Assembly (NCBI GenBank): GCA_038213835.1 | Contig: JBBQSN010000027.1 | Location: 1-25,648 of the forward strand | Reading direction: 5' to 3' | DNA from: JBBQSN01 sp038213835 | GTDB lineage: Bacteria; Actinomycetota; Actinomycetes; Actinomycetales; CAWJMD01 | Length of the DNA: 25,648 nt | Part shown: piece by piece, positions 1-7,150 of the stretch | Layout: every line of letters begins with the position of its first letter | Numbering within the stretch: position 1 is the first letter of the stretch | Translations under genes and position numbers: made by a program | Notes under the pieces: model-generated | Database searches by the model: none | The model's input: only the letters and a program-made list of their open reading frames with translations | What the model was told of the DNA's origin: nothing

Positions 1-31
1 ATCGTCGAGAACCTTTCAGGTCGTGGTCACG

Positions 32-124
32 GGCAATCGTTTACCGAACGGGACAGTAGAACCCGCGATGTCGACCCGTCAAGGTTTTCCCAGCACGAGG
101 TTTTCTGGTGGGTAAAGGTTTGCC
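32..124 (+). promoter_or_regulatory. Operator cluster and probable leaderless promoter of the LacI-family gene
   Basis: GGCAATCGTTTACC (32-45) and GGTAAAGGTTTGCC (111-124) are imperfect palindromes; the reverse complement of the second matches the first at 12 of 14 positions. A third, CGTCAAGGTTTTCC (77-90), matches the second at 11 of 14. AGGTTT cores recur at 82, 98 and 115, spaced 16-17 bp. CATACT (124-129) is a plausible -10 box 7 bases before the GTG at 137, so the mRNA may be leaderless, and the last site abuts it. Autoregulation by the downstream LacI-type protein is inferred; the repeats are seen directly. Confidence 0.5.
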
Positions 125-136
125 ATACTGCTCGAC

Positions 137-1138
137 GTGGCAGCCGTGACGATCCGCGACGTAGCTCAGGAGGCGGGAGTCTCCACCGCCACGGTGTCCC
201 GGGTGCTGTCCGGGCGGCGGCCTGTCTCGCCCGATGTCGCCCAGGTGGTCCTGCGCGCCAGCGACCGCCTCGGCTACCGCGTCAACGTCGTCGCGCGGTC
301 GCTGCGCACACAGGCGACCGGAACGGTCGGGATGATCGTCCCGCACATCTCCAACCCGTTCTTCCCCGCCATCGTCGAGGGTGTCGAGCGTGAGCTGACG
401 GGTGACGACCGGCAGCTGCTGCTGTGCGACTCGCAGGGCTCTGCCGACATCGAGGCGGCCAGGTTGTCCGCCCTGCTCTCACGTCAGGTCGACGGGCTGC
501 TCATCATCAGCTGCGACGCCGTGACGAGCCTGTCCAACGTCCAGCGGGCGGCCGCCGCCGTGCCCGTGGTGCAGATCGACCGCTCGGTGACCGGGTGCAC
601 GACCGACTTCGTCGGCACCGACAACGAGGTGGGGATCAGGCTGCTGGTCGACCACCTGATCGAGGCCGGGGCGCGCAGCTTCGCACTCGTGAGCGCCCGC
701 CCGACCACCTCGCCGGCCACCGCCCGGCTCGAGGCCTACCAGCGTGTCGTGGCAGCGACCGGAACGGCGGGTGCGGAACGGGTGCTGCTCGGGGACTTCT
801 CCTTCGAGTGGGGTACGCAGGCAGGCCGGCGGCTCGTGACCGGCCCGCTCCCGGACGCTGTCCTCTGCGGCGACGACGTGATCGCGCTGGGGCTGCTCGG
901 GAGCCTGCGGGACGCCGGCGTGCGGGTGCCCCTCGACGTCCTGGTCACCGGCTACGACGACATCGGCTTCGCCGGACTGAGCAACCCCGGCCTGACCACC
1001 GTGCGCCAGCCCGTCTCGCAGATCGGTGCCGAGAGCGCCCGCCTGCTCCGGGCCCGCCTCACCCAGACCGACGGCCCCACCCAGCGCAGGATCCTCGCGT
1101 CCACGCTCCAGGTGCGTGGCTCGACGGGGAGGGCCTGA
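137..1138 (+). CDS. LacI-family transcriptional regulator
   Basis: A 333-residue sugar-responsive DNA-binding repressor of normal family length. Residues about 4-55 form the LacI helix-turn-helix and hinge helix (TIRDVAQEAGVSTATVSRVL), followed by a periplasmic-binding-protein-like effector domain (about 60-325) with the typical VGMIVPHISNPFFPAIVEG start and GYDDIGFAGLSNPGLTTVRQP near the end. The GTG at 137 is chosen because the helix-turn-helix begins immediately after it and a -10-like CATACT lies 7 bases upstream. There is no clear ribosome binding site, which fits a leaderless message. The stop is one base before the rbsD start, so the two form an operon. Ribose or a related sugar is the likely effector from this context only; no ABC sugar transporter gene lies in the window. 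Confidence 0.93.
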   Translation: MAAVTIRDVAQEAGVSTATVSRVLSGRRPVSPDVAQVVLRASDRLGYRVNVVARSLRTQATGTVGMIVPHISNPFFPAIVEGVERELTGDDRQLLLCDSQGSADIEAARLSALLSRQVDGLLIISCDAVTSLSNVQRAAAAVPVVQIDRSVTGCTTDFVGTDNEVGIRLLVDHLIEAGARSFALVSARPTTSPATARLEAYQRVVAATGTAGAERVLLGDFSFEWGTQAGRRLVTGPLPDAVLCGDDVIALGLLGSLRDAGVRVPLDVLVTGYDDIGFAGLSNPGLTTVRQPVSQIGAESARLLRARLTQTDGPTQRRILASTLQVRGSTGRA

Positions 1139-1139
1139 C

Positions 1140-1529
1140 GTGCGCCGCCACGGGATCTGGCACCCGCGCCTGCTGCAGGTGCTGACGCGCCTGGGCCACG
1201 GCGACATGCTGGTGGTCGCCGATGCCGGGCTCCCCGTACCGCGTGAGGTGGAGATCATCGACCTGGTGTGGGCGGCGGAGCAGCCGGCGTTCCTTCCCGT
1301 GCTGCGGGCCATCGTGGAGGAGGCGGTGTTCGAGTCGGCGCTGGTCGCCGAGGAGCTGGACGACCCGGCGGTCCGGGCCGCCGTCGAGGGGCTCTTCGCC
1401 GCTGACGCCCTGCGCCCGGTCAGCCACCAGGAGCTCAAGCACCTCACCGCCGGTGCGCGGGCCGTCGTCCGCACGGGGGCCACCACGCCGTTCGCCAACG
1501 TGGTGCTGGTCGCCGGCGTCGCCTTCTGA
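1140..1529 (+). CDS. rbsD: D-ribose pyranase (RbsD/FucU family)
   Basis: A 129-residue protein, the usual size for RbsD, which interconverts the pyranose and furanose forms of ribose so that ribokinase can act on it. The N-terminus RRHGIWHPRLLQVLTRLGHG is characteristic, with the catalytic His at residue 20 and Asp28 in VVADAGLP. The C-terminus TGATTPFANVVLVAGVAF matches the family ending. The GTG at 1140 begins one base after the regulator's TGA, giving the correct family N-terminus and implying translational coupling. Without rbsABCK alongside it, ribose uptake and phosphorylation must be encoded elsewhere, or the enzyme serves another pentose pathway. FucU (fucose mutarotase) is a relative, but the sequence reads as RbsD. 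Confidence 0.9.
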   Translation: MRRHGIWHPRLLQVLTRLGHGDMLVVADAGLPVPREVEIIDLVWAAEQPAFLPVLRAIVEEAVFESALVAEELDDPAVRAAVEGLFAADALRPVSHQELKHLTAGARAVVRTGATTPFANVVLVAGVAF

Positions 1530-1541
1530 TGCCACGTCCCG

Positions 1542-1574
1542 CTGAGCGCCGGGGACCGGGCCGCGCGGCGTCAG
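1542..1574. terminator. Candidate terminator hairpin after rbsD
   Basis: CTGA-G-CGCCG (1542-1551) pairs with CGGCG-TCAG (1566-1574), a 9-bp stem with one bulged base, between the convergent ends of rbsD and the sugar transferase. There is no U-tract, as is common for actinobacterial terminators. Confidence 0.4.
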
Positions 1575-1594
1575 GACGAGCTGGTGCGGAGCAG

Positions 1595-1619
1595 CCGGCT
1601 CAGTAGGCGCCGGAGCCGG
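1595..1619 (-). terminator. Inverted repeat over the stop codon of the sugar transferase
   Basis: CCGGCTC (1595-1601) and GAGCCGG (1613-1619) form a 7-bp stem with an 11-base loop overlapping the last codons and stop of the leftward gene. It could end transcription from that side; there is no U-tract. Confidence 0.3.
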
Positions 1620-3240
1620 ACATAACGGCCCGGGCCGTCTTCCACAGGATCTGCAGGTCCATCGCGGCCGACCAGTTGTCGACGTAGCGCAGGTCGAGCC
1701 TGATCGACTCCTCCCAGGACAGGTCGGAGCGGCCGCTCACCTGCCACAGGCCGGTGAGGCCGGGCTTGACCCGCAGCCGACGGTGCACGGCGTCGTGGTA
1801 GAGCGCGTACTCGCGCGGCAGCGGCGGTCGGGGACCGACCAACGACATGTCACCGCGGACCACGTTCCACAGCTGGGGCAGCTCGTCGAGCGAGAACCGG
1901 CGCAGCACCCGTCCGACGGGGGTGACCCGGGGGTCGCTGCGCATCTTGAACAGCAGGCCGTTGCCCTCGTTCGTCCCGGCGAGCTCACCGACCCGGGCGT
2001 CGGCGTCGACGACCATGCTGCGCAGCTTCCACATCGTGAACTCGGTGCCGTCCAGACCGACCCGCGACTGCGGGTAGAAGGCCGGACCCGCGCTGGTGAG
2101 CCGCACGAGCAGGGCGGACAGCCCGATGACCGGGCCGGCCGCCAGGAACAGCGCGGTGCCGAGCACCCGGTCCAGGGTGGCCTTGGCCGCGAGCCGGCCG
2201 GACCGCGCCGCGGGCCGCTCCACGTGCAGCAGCGAGAGGCCGGCGGCAGGGTGCAGCGAGACGTTGGGTCCGGTGACCTCGACCAGGCCGGGCGCCACCA
2301 TCAGCTCGGCACCGGTGTGCTCGAGGGCCCATGACAGGCGGCGCAACGGCTGCCCGGTGAGCTGGGCGCCCACGACGATGACGGTGTCGATCTCGTGGTC
2401 GACCACCACCTGCGGCACCTCGGAGACGACGCCCAGCATCGGCATCCCGGCGATCTCGCCGACCTCCAGGGCGTGCAGCGGGAGACAGGCGCCGACGACG
2501 GACAGGCCGTGGTGCGGCTCGCGGCGCAGGTCGCCCACGACGGTGGCGACCGCGCTGGCCTCGCCCACCACGAGCACGCGGGCCGAGTCGATGCCGCGGG
2601 CCCGGCGGCCGTGCAGCCAGCGTCGCCAGCCGTACCGGCCGAGCAGGGTCAGGGCGGCGGTGAGCGGGATGCCGACGAGCACCACGCGGCGCGGAAGGAA
2701 CAGCTCGAAGCTGTAGGCGAGCAGGCCCATCGCGGCGATGACGACCAGCGCCGCGCGCAGCACGGCGGCGAACTCGTCCGGGCCGTCGCCGAGCCTGCGG
2801 CGGTCGTACCCGCCGAGCAGGGCCAGGACGGCCGACCACAGCAGGCAGGTGGTCAGGCCGAGGACGACGTTGAGCGGCGTGGTCCTGAGCGTGAGCAGGC
2901 AGCCGGCCATCACGGCCAGGGCGATCGCGAGGTCGGTGGCCACGACCCGGCGCAGCACGCGGGTGGCGCGGGCGTTGCGCCGCTCGTAGGTGCGGTCGGC
3001 CACCTCGGCGGGGTCCCGGACCTGGGGGTCGAGCACGAAGGGCACGCCCGAGGCCCACGACAACCGGGCCCCGGACGGGGTGCCGCGACGCTCGAGCTCG
3101 CGGTGGGCCGCCCCCAGGTCGATCACGTCGGGGCGCTCGATCCCCGCGAGGTCGATCAGCTCGCGCTCGGGCGCGGCGGCCTGCACGCCCACACCCTCCT
3201 TCAGACCCGGCACCGACCGGTCGTCCGTCTCCGCGCTCAC
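1600..3240 (-). CDS. Polyprenyl-phosphate sugar-1-phosphate transferase (exopolysaccharide initiation)
   Basis: About 546 residues, the size of the WbaP/CpsE-type polyisoprenyl-phosphate hexose-1-phosphate transferases that move a sugar-phosphate from a UDP-sugar to undecaprenyl phosphate at the membrane, starting a cell-surface glycan. The N-terminal half has several hydrophobic segments (about 95-205), then a Rossmann-like CoA-binding region (RVLVVGEASAVATVVGDL). A last membrane helix precedes the catalytic domain with MWKLRSMVVDAD, the catalytic FSLDELPQLWNVVRGDMSLVG (DE pair) and PGLTGLWQVSGRSDL. The GTG at 3240 is chosen because a GGGGAG site lies just upstream; the open frame continues further but codes for low-complexity Arg/Pro sequence. 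No other glycan genes are adjacent, so sugar and polymer cannot be told. Confidence 0.88.
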   Translation of the reverse strand: MSAETDDRSVPGLKEGVGVQAAAPERELIDLAGIERPDVIDLGAAHRELERRGTPSGARLSWASGVPFVLDPQVRDPAEVADRTYERRNARATRVLRRVVATDLAIALAVMAGCLLTLRTTPLNVVLGLTTCLLWSAVLALLGGYDRRRLGDGPDEFAAVLRAALVVIAAMGLLAYSFELFLPRRVVLVGIPLTAALTLLGRYGWRRWLHGRRARGIDSARVLVVGEASAVATVVGDLRREPHHGLSVVGACLPLHALEVGEIAGMPMLGVVSEVPQVVVDHEIDTVIVVGAQLTGQPLRRLSWALEHTGAELMVAPGLVEVTGPNVSLHPAAGLSLLHVERPAARSGRLAAKATLDRVLGTALFLAAGPVIGLSALLVRLTSAGPAFYPQSRVGLDGTEFTMWKLRSMVVDADARVGELAGTNEGNGLLFKMRSDPRVTPVGRVLRRFSLDELPQLWNVVRGDMSLVGPRPPLPREYALYHDAVHRRLRVKPGLTGLWQVSGRSDLSWEESIRLDLRYVDNWSAAMDLQILWKTARAVMSGSGAY

Positions 3241-3302
3241 TCGACTCCCCCACCGTCGTCGCCGCACCGGGCGACGTGCCCGGCGTCCAGATGACGAACA
3301 CG

Positions 3303-3308
3303 ACAGTA
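3303..3308 (-). promoter_or_regulatory. Candidate -10 box for the sugar transferase
   Basis: On the minus strand TACTGT fits TAnnnT and would give a leader of about 55 bases to the GTG at 3240. No -35 box is recognisable. Confidence 0.35.
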
Positions 3309-3405
3309 ACGACGCGTGACACCCGCCGAGGTGCGGTTCGCAACATTGGGCCGGTCGGGGTCGGCCGGACGGCCAGGGTCGTCCACCCGGAGCGATGACC
3401 CCGCG

Positions 3406-3427
3406 CCGACCGGTGTCACCCGGTCGG
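3406..3427 (-). terminator. GC hairpin downstream of pth
   Basis: CCGACCGG (3406-3413) and CCGGTCGG (3420-3427) form a perfect 8-bp stem with a 6-base loop, between the pth stop (3497) and the next leftward gene. It is a likely terminator of the rplY-pth operon, without a U-tract. Confidence 0.5.
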
Positions 3428-3496
3428 ACCTGCCTGCACGCAGCGGCCCCGTGTGCTGGGGTCGGCACCGGTCCGGGCGCCCCCGGGCGAGCACGC

Positions 3497-4138
3497 TCAG
3501 GTCGGGCTGTGCACCCGCTGCTGGGCCGCCTGGAGGCCCTGGAGGACCACCAGCTCGACGGCGTCGGCGGCGTCGACGAGCAGCATCGGCAGCTCCTTGC
3601 GGTCGGCCGTGCCGAAGTCACGCAGCACGAAGTCGGCAGGGTCCATCCGACCGGGAGGACGGCCGATCCCGACCCGGACCCGGACGTAGTCCTTGGACCC
3701 GAGCGCCTTGCTGGTGTCGCGCAGGCCGTTGTGCCCGCCCTCGCCGCCGCCGCGCTTCAGGCGCACGGTGCCGAACGGCAGGTCCAGCTCGTCGTGCACC
3801 ACGACCACCTGCTCGGGCGCGATCGAGAAGAACTGCGCCAGGCCGGCGACAGGTCCGCCGGAGGTGTTCATGTACGTGGACGGCTTGGCCAGCACGACCC
3901 GCGGACCGGGCGCCCCGCCGGGCAGCACGCCGACCCGGACCTCGGACACGGCCGCCCGCGCCTTGTGCGCGCGGAACGCCTGGCGGGCCCGGTCGGCGAG
4001 CTCGTCGAGCACCATCTGACCCACGTTGTGCCGGTTGCCGGCGTACTGGGGACCCGGGTTGCCCAGGCCGACGACGAGGTACGGACCGTTGTGCGGCTGC
4101 GCTTCGTGGGCGCCCGACGAGGTGGTGCCGGTGCTCAC
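3497..4138 (-). CDS. pth: Peptidyl-tRNA hydrolase
   Basis: A 213-residue cytoplasmic enzyme that cleaves peptidyl-tRNA released by stalled or aborted ribosomes. Residues 22-40 hold the family signature LVVGLGNPGPQYAGNRHNVG with catalytic His37 and Asn35. KPSTYMNTSGG (about 85-95) and VVHDELDLPFGTVRLKRGG with Asp116 follow, then GGEGGHNGLRD. There is a short N-terminal extension of about 20 residues compared with the E. coli enzyme. The GTG start at 4138 overlaps the rplY stop in a 4-base GTGA, so the two genes are translationally coupled. The rplY-pth pairing is conserved in actinobacteria and other bacteria. Confidence 0.95.
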   Translation of the reverse strand: MSTGTTSSGAHEAQPHNGPYLVVGLGNPGPQYAGNRHNVGQMVLDELADRARQAFRAHKARAAVSEVRVGVLPGGAPGPRVVLAKPSTYMNTSGGPVAGLAQFFSIAPEQVVVVHDELDLPFGTVRLKRGGGEGGHNGLRDTSKALGSKDYVRVRVGIGRPPGRMDPADFVLRDFGTADRKELPMLLVDAADAVELVVLQGLQAAQQRVHSPT

Positions 4139-4818
4139 TCCTGCTCGGAGTCGGCCTTGGCCTCGGCGGACTCGGCCTCGGCCTCGGCCTGCGCCTCGGC
4201 GATGGCGTCGTCGGACGGCAGGGCCACGATGCCGGCCTCGGCCTCGGCCTCGGCGAGCTCGGCCTCCGCGGCCTCGGCGGTGATCTGCTGGGTGACGTTG
4301 ACGACCAGGACGTCGTCGTCGATCGCCAGGATGGAGCCCTCCGGGAGGGTGAGCTGGCCGGCGAGCACCTGGGTGCCGGCCGTCAGGCCCTCGACGGAGA
4401 CCTCGATCGCGGTCGGGATGTGGGTGGCCTCGGCCTCGAGCAGCAGGGTCTGGTTCTCGACCGTGACGACGGTCTCGGGCGCGGCCTCGCCGGTGACGTG
4501 GACCTGGACGTCGACCTGGACCTTCTCGCCGCGCCGGACGATCACGAGGTCGACGTGCTCGATGATCTGGCGGACCGGGTCGCGCTGGACGTCCTTGACC
4601 AGAGCCAGGACGGGCTTGGCGTCGCCGACGACGATCGACAGCAGCGCGTTGGCGGCCTTCAGGGCCAGCATCGTCTCGTGGCCGGGCAGCTGGATGTGCT
4701 GCGGGTCGCTGCCGTGGCCGTAGACGACGGCGGGGATCTGGTTGTCGCGGCGGATCCGGCGGGCGGCGCCCTTGCCGAACTCGGTGCGGGACTGCGCGGA
4801 GAGCTTGATCTCGGACAT
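4135..4818 (-). CDS. rplY: 50S ribosomal protein L25/general stress protein Ctc
   Basis: A 227-residue long-form L25 (Ctc/TL5 type) that binds 5S rRNA in the large ribosomal subunit. Residues 1-95 are the L25 domain (MSEIKLSAQSRTEFGKGAARR, IPAVVYGHG) and about 100-190 the TL5 C-terminal beta domain. The last 45 or so residues are an acidic Ala/Glu-rich tail, encoded by repetitive GCC/GAG codons, which is typical of actinobacterial members. The ATG at 4818 is preceded by GAGGAG about 10 bases upstream. It is the first gene of the rplY-pth unit, and its stop overlaps the pth start by 4 bases. Confidence 0.95.
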   Translation of the reverse strand: MSEIKLSAQSRTEFGKGAARRIRRDNQIPAVVYGHGSDPQHIQLPGHETMLALKAANALLSIVVGDAKPVLALVKDVQRDPVRQIIEHVDLVIVRRGEKVQVDVQVHVTGEAAPETVVTVENQTLLLEAEATHIPTAIEVSVEGLTAGTQVLAGQLTLPEGSILAIDDDVLVVNVTQQITAEAAEAELAEAEAEAGIVALPSDDAIAEAQAEAEAESAEAKADSEQE

Positions 4819-5045
4819 GCGGTGCGGGCTCCTCGGGGACTGCGCCCGGCGGGAGGGAGCCGGGCGACGCGGTGGTGTCGGGCCTCGACGCGGGGCGTGG
4901 CACGGCGCGTCGGGCGGACCCACCGCGTCGATCACGGAGCAGGTGCGGTTCGTGCTGCGTGAGCAGCCGGTCCGCGCCGCGTCCCTCGCCGAGGCAACCG
5001 GGACAGACTACCCGAGGGTCCCTCCCGGTCGCGAACCCGCGGCGG

Positions 5046-5640
5046 TCAGACCGGGTCCGGCACCTGGCGCTCGGCGCGGGCGCCCGCCTGCTCGTCGACA
5101 TCGGACCCGGCCTGGTCCAGGGACCGCTCGCGGCGGTGCCGGGTGACGGCGAACGCGACGGCCGAGACCCACAGGGTCGCGACCAGGGCGTAGACGGCCC
5201 AACCGAGGTCGGCCTCGAGGTCCGCGACCGCAGGATCGTGCGGGTGTTCGTGAGGACGATGACCCCCCCCGACGGCGGCACCCAGGACCCGCGGCGGGAT
5301 GACCCGAACGCGGGCTGCGGCGATGGGGGCGGCGATGACGCCGCCGGCCAGCAGCGCGGTGACGACCTGCAGGTCGAGCACCTCCGAGCCGAGCCCGAGG
5401 AAGAAGCCGATGCTGGCGGCCACGGAGACGGCGAACTCGGAGGTGTCGACGGTGCCGATCACTGCGGGGCTCCATCCTCCCGTCGCTGAGCAGGGCCGGC
5501 GTGGCCACCGGGCCCCAGCCCCCGCCGCCGCTGGCGTCGATGAACCCGGCGGACAGACCCACCGGGACGAGGAAGCGCGACCGGACGGTGCCCGAGCGCC
5601 GCTTGATGCTCACCCCACGGGACGGGACGAGGCTTCGCGC
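5046..5640 (-). pseudogene. Decayed TauE/SafE (TSUP) family transporter, C-terminal half only
   Basis: This is the C-terminal half of a sulfite-exporter TauE/SafE-like membrane protein, broken across frames. One frame reads LSAGFIDASGGGGWGPVATP and on to LLSDGRMEPR. A shift at about 5461-5466 moves to a second frame with VIGTVDTSEFAVSVAASIGF. At the run of eight C at 5263-5270 a third frame briefly gives VIVLTNTRTILR. The second frame then resumes with WAVYALVATLWVSAVAFAVT and ends at 5046. The N-terminal half is missing: an in-frame stop lies at 5641-5643 and the Rrf2 gene ends at 5699. A sequencing error could explain one shift, but not the missing half as well. The motif GFIDAxGGGGWGP is characteristic of TSUP proteins. 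Confidence 0.75.
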
Positions 5641-5698
5641 TCACCTGCTCGGACCAGCAGCCCTGGCCCGAACCGGTGGCGACCCGGCGGGGCGCCGG

Positions 5699-6145
5699 TC
5701 AGCGGAGCAGGAGCGCACGTACGTCGTCGGGCAGCGTGCCGGCGACGAGGTGGGCGAGGGTGGTGCCCTCGAGGATCTGCCGCTCGGCCGCCCGAAGGGC
5801 CAGCCAGACGTCCTGCAAGCCGGTGCTCGCGCCCTGGTAGTCCAGGTTCTCCGGCCGGGTGCCGCGCACCATGGCGAGCGGACCGTCGACCGCCCGGATG
5901 AGGTCGGCCAGACTCACCTCGGCGGGCGGGACGGCCAGCCGGTGACCTCCGTCCTGCCCGCGGCGGGAGGCGACCAGCCCCGAGCGGCGCAGGTCGCGCA
6001 GGATCGCCTCCAGGAACCGGTGCGGCACGCCCTCGGACCCGGCGACCTCGTCGCTGGTGCTCCAGGTGCCCGGGGCGGCGACCTCCGCGGCCGCCAGGGC
6101 GCACGCCGCACGCAGGGCGTAGTCGACCCTCGCGGTCAGCCGCAC
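5699..6145 (-). CDS. Rrf2-family transcriptional regulator without Fe-S cysteines
   Basis: A 148-residue winged-helix regulator. Residues 1-60 contain the Rrf2 start (MRLTARVDYALRAACALA), then VPHRFLEAILRDLRRSGLV and RRGQDGGHRLAVPPAEVSLADLIRAVDG. In IscR/NsrR/RsrR-type members a three-cysteine loop follows; here the same stretch reads RGTRPENLDYQGASTGLQDVW with no cysteine, and the only Cys (residue 16) is in the first helix. It therefore should not bind an Fe-S cluster in the usual way and resembles the cluster-free CymR-like group, which often controls sulfur metabolism. It lies 27 bases after prs and next to a sulfur-exporter-like pseudogene that may have been its partner. A possible -10, TAGCGT (6155-6160), lies 9 bases before the GTG. 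Confidence 0.87.
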   Translation of the reverse strand: MRLTARVDYALRAACALAAAEVAAPGTWSTSDEVAGSEGVPHRFLEAILRDLRRSGLVASRRGQDGGHRLAVPPAEVSLADLIRAVDGPLAMVRGTRPENLDYQGASTGLQDVWLALRAAERQILEGTTLAHLVAGTLPDDVRALLLR

Positions 6146-6172
6146 GGGGCAGCCACGCTAGGCGTCAGCACG

Positions 6173-7150
6173 TCAGGCGTTGCCCTCGAACAGGCTGGTG
6201 ACCGAGCCGTCGTCGAAGACCTCGCGGATCGCGCGCGCCAGCAGCGGCGCGATCGACAGCACGGTGAGCGACGGGAACATCTTCTCCTCCGCGATCGGCA
6301 GCGTGTTCGTGACGACCACCTCGGAGATGGGGCCGTTCTTCAGCCGGTCGACGGCCGGGCCCGACAGCACCGCGTGGGTGGCGGTGACGATGACGTCGGC
6401 AGCGCCGTTCTCGCGCAGCGCCTCGGCAGCCTGCACGATCGTCCCGGCGGTGTCGATCATGTCGTCGACCAGCACGCAGGTGCGGCCGGCGACCTCGCCG
6501 ACGACCTCGTGCACCTTGACCTGGTTCGGCACGTTCGGGTCGCGGCGCTTGTGGATGATCGCCAGCGGGGCACCCAGGCGGTCCGACCAAAGGTCGGCGA
6601 CCCGCACCCGGCCGGCGTCCGGGGAGACCACGGTGAGGCGGGACCGGTCGACCCGGGTGCGGACGTAGTCGGCCAGGAGGGGAAGGGCCCAGAGGTGGTC
6701 GACGGGGCCGTCGAAGTAGCCCTGGATCTGGGCGGCGTGCAGGTCGACGCTCATCATCCGGTCGGCGCCCGAGGTCTTGTAGAGGTCGGCGACCAGGCGG
6801 GCCGAGATCGGCTCGCGGCCGCGGTGCTTCTTGTCCTGCCGGGCGTACGGGAAGAACGGGGAGATCACCGTGGTGCGCTTCACCGAGGCGCGCTTGAGGG
6901 CGTCGCACATCAGGAGCTGCTCCATCAGCCACTGGTTGATGGGGGCGCAGTGGCTCTGCAGCACGAACGCGTCGCAGCCACGCACGCTCTCGCCGAACCG
7001 CACGTAGATCTCGCCGTTGGCGAAGTCGTAGGCGGACGTGGGGACGAGCTCGACGCCGAGCTCGGCGGCCACCTCGTCGGCGAGCTCTGGGTGCGCCCGA
7101 CCGCTGATCAGGATGAGGCGCTTCTCCCCCGTGGTGGTGATGCCGGTCAT
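6173..7150 (-). CDS. prs: Ribose-phosphate pyrophosphokinase (PRPP synthetase)
   Basis: A 325-residue class I PRPP synthetase, making 5-phosphoribosyl-1-pyrophosphate from ribose-5-phosphate and ATP for nucleotide, His and Trp synthesis and, in actinobacteria, decaprenylphosphoryl arabinose. Visible are FANGEIYVRFGESVRG (about 43-58), SPFFPYARQDKKHRGREPIS (97-116), VDLHAAQIQGYF with His138, the flexible loop KRRDPN (201-206) and the PRPP-binding VLVDDMIDTAGT (226-237). The ATG at 7150 overlaps the glmU TGA in ATGA (7147-7150). A glmU-prs pair is the conserved actinobacterial arrangement. Confidence 0.96.
   Translation of the reverse strand: MTGITTTGEKRLILISGRAHPELADEVAAELGVELVPTSAYDFANGEIYVRFGESVRGCDAFVLQSHCAPINQWLMEQLLMCDALKRASVKRTTVISPFFPYARQDKKHRGREPISARLVADLYKTSGADRMMSVDLHAAQIQGYFDGPVDHLWALPLLADYVRTRVDRSRLTVVSPDAGRVRVADLWSDRLGAPLAIIHKRRDPNVPNQVKVHEVVGEVAGRTCVLVDDMIDTAGTIVQAAEALRENGAADVIVTATHAVLSGPAVDRLKNGPISEVVVTNTLPIAEEKMFPSLTVLSIAPLLARAIREVFDDGSVTSLFEGNA

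Noticed and set aside
4998..5030. A terminator or promoter between rplY and the TSUP pseudogene (GGGAC...GTCCC, and TAGTCT on the minus strand)
   Set aside because: The stem is interrupted, and the -10-like box lies about 187 bases before rplY with no -35, so neither is convincing.
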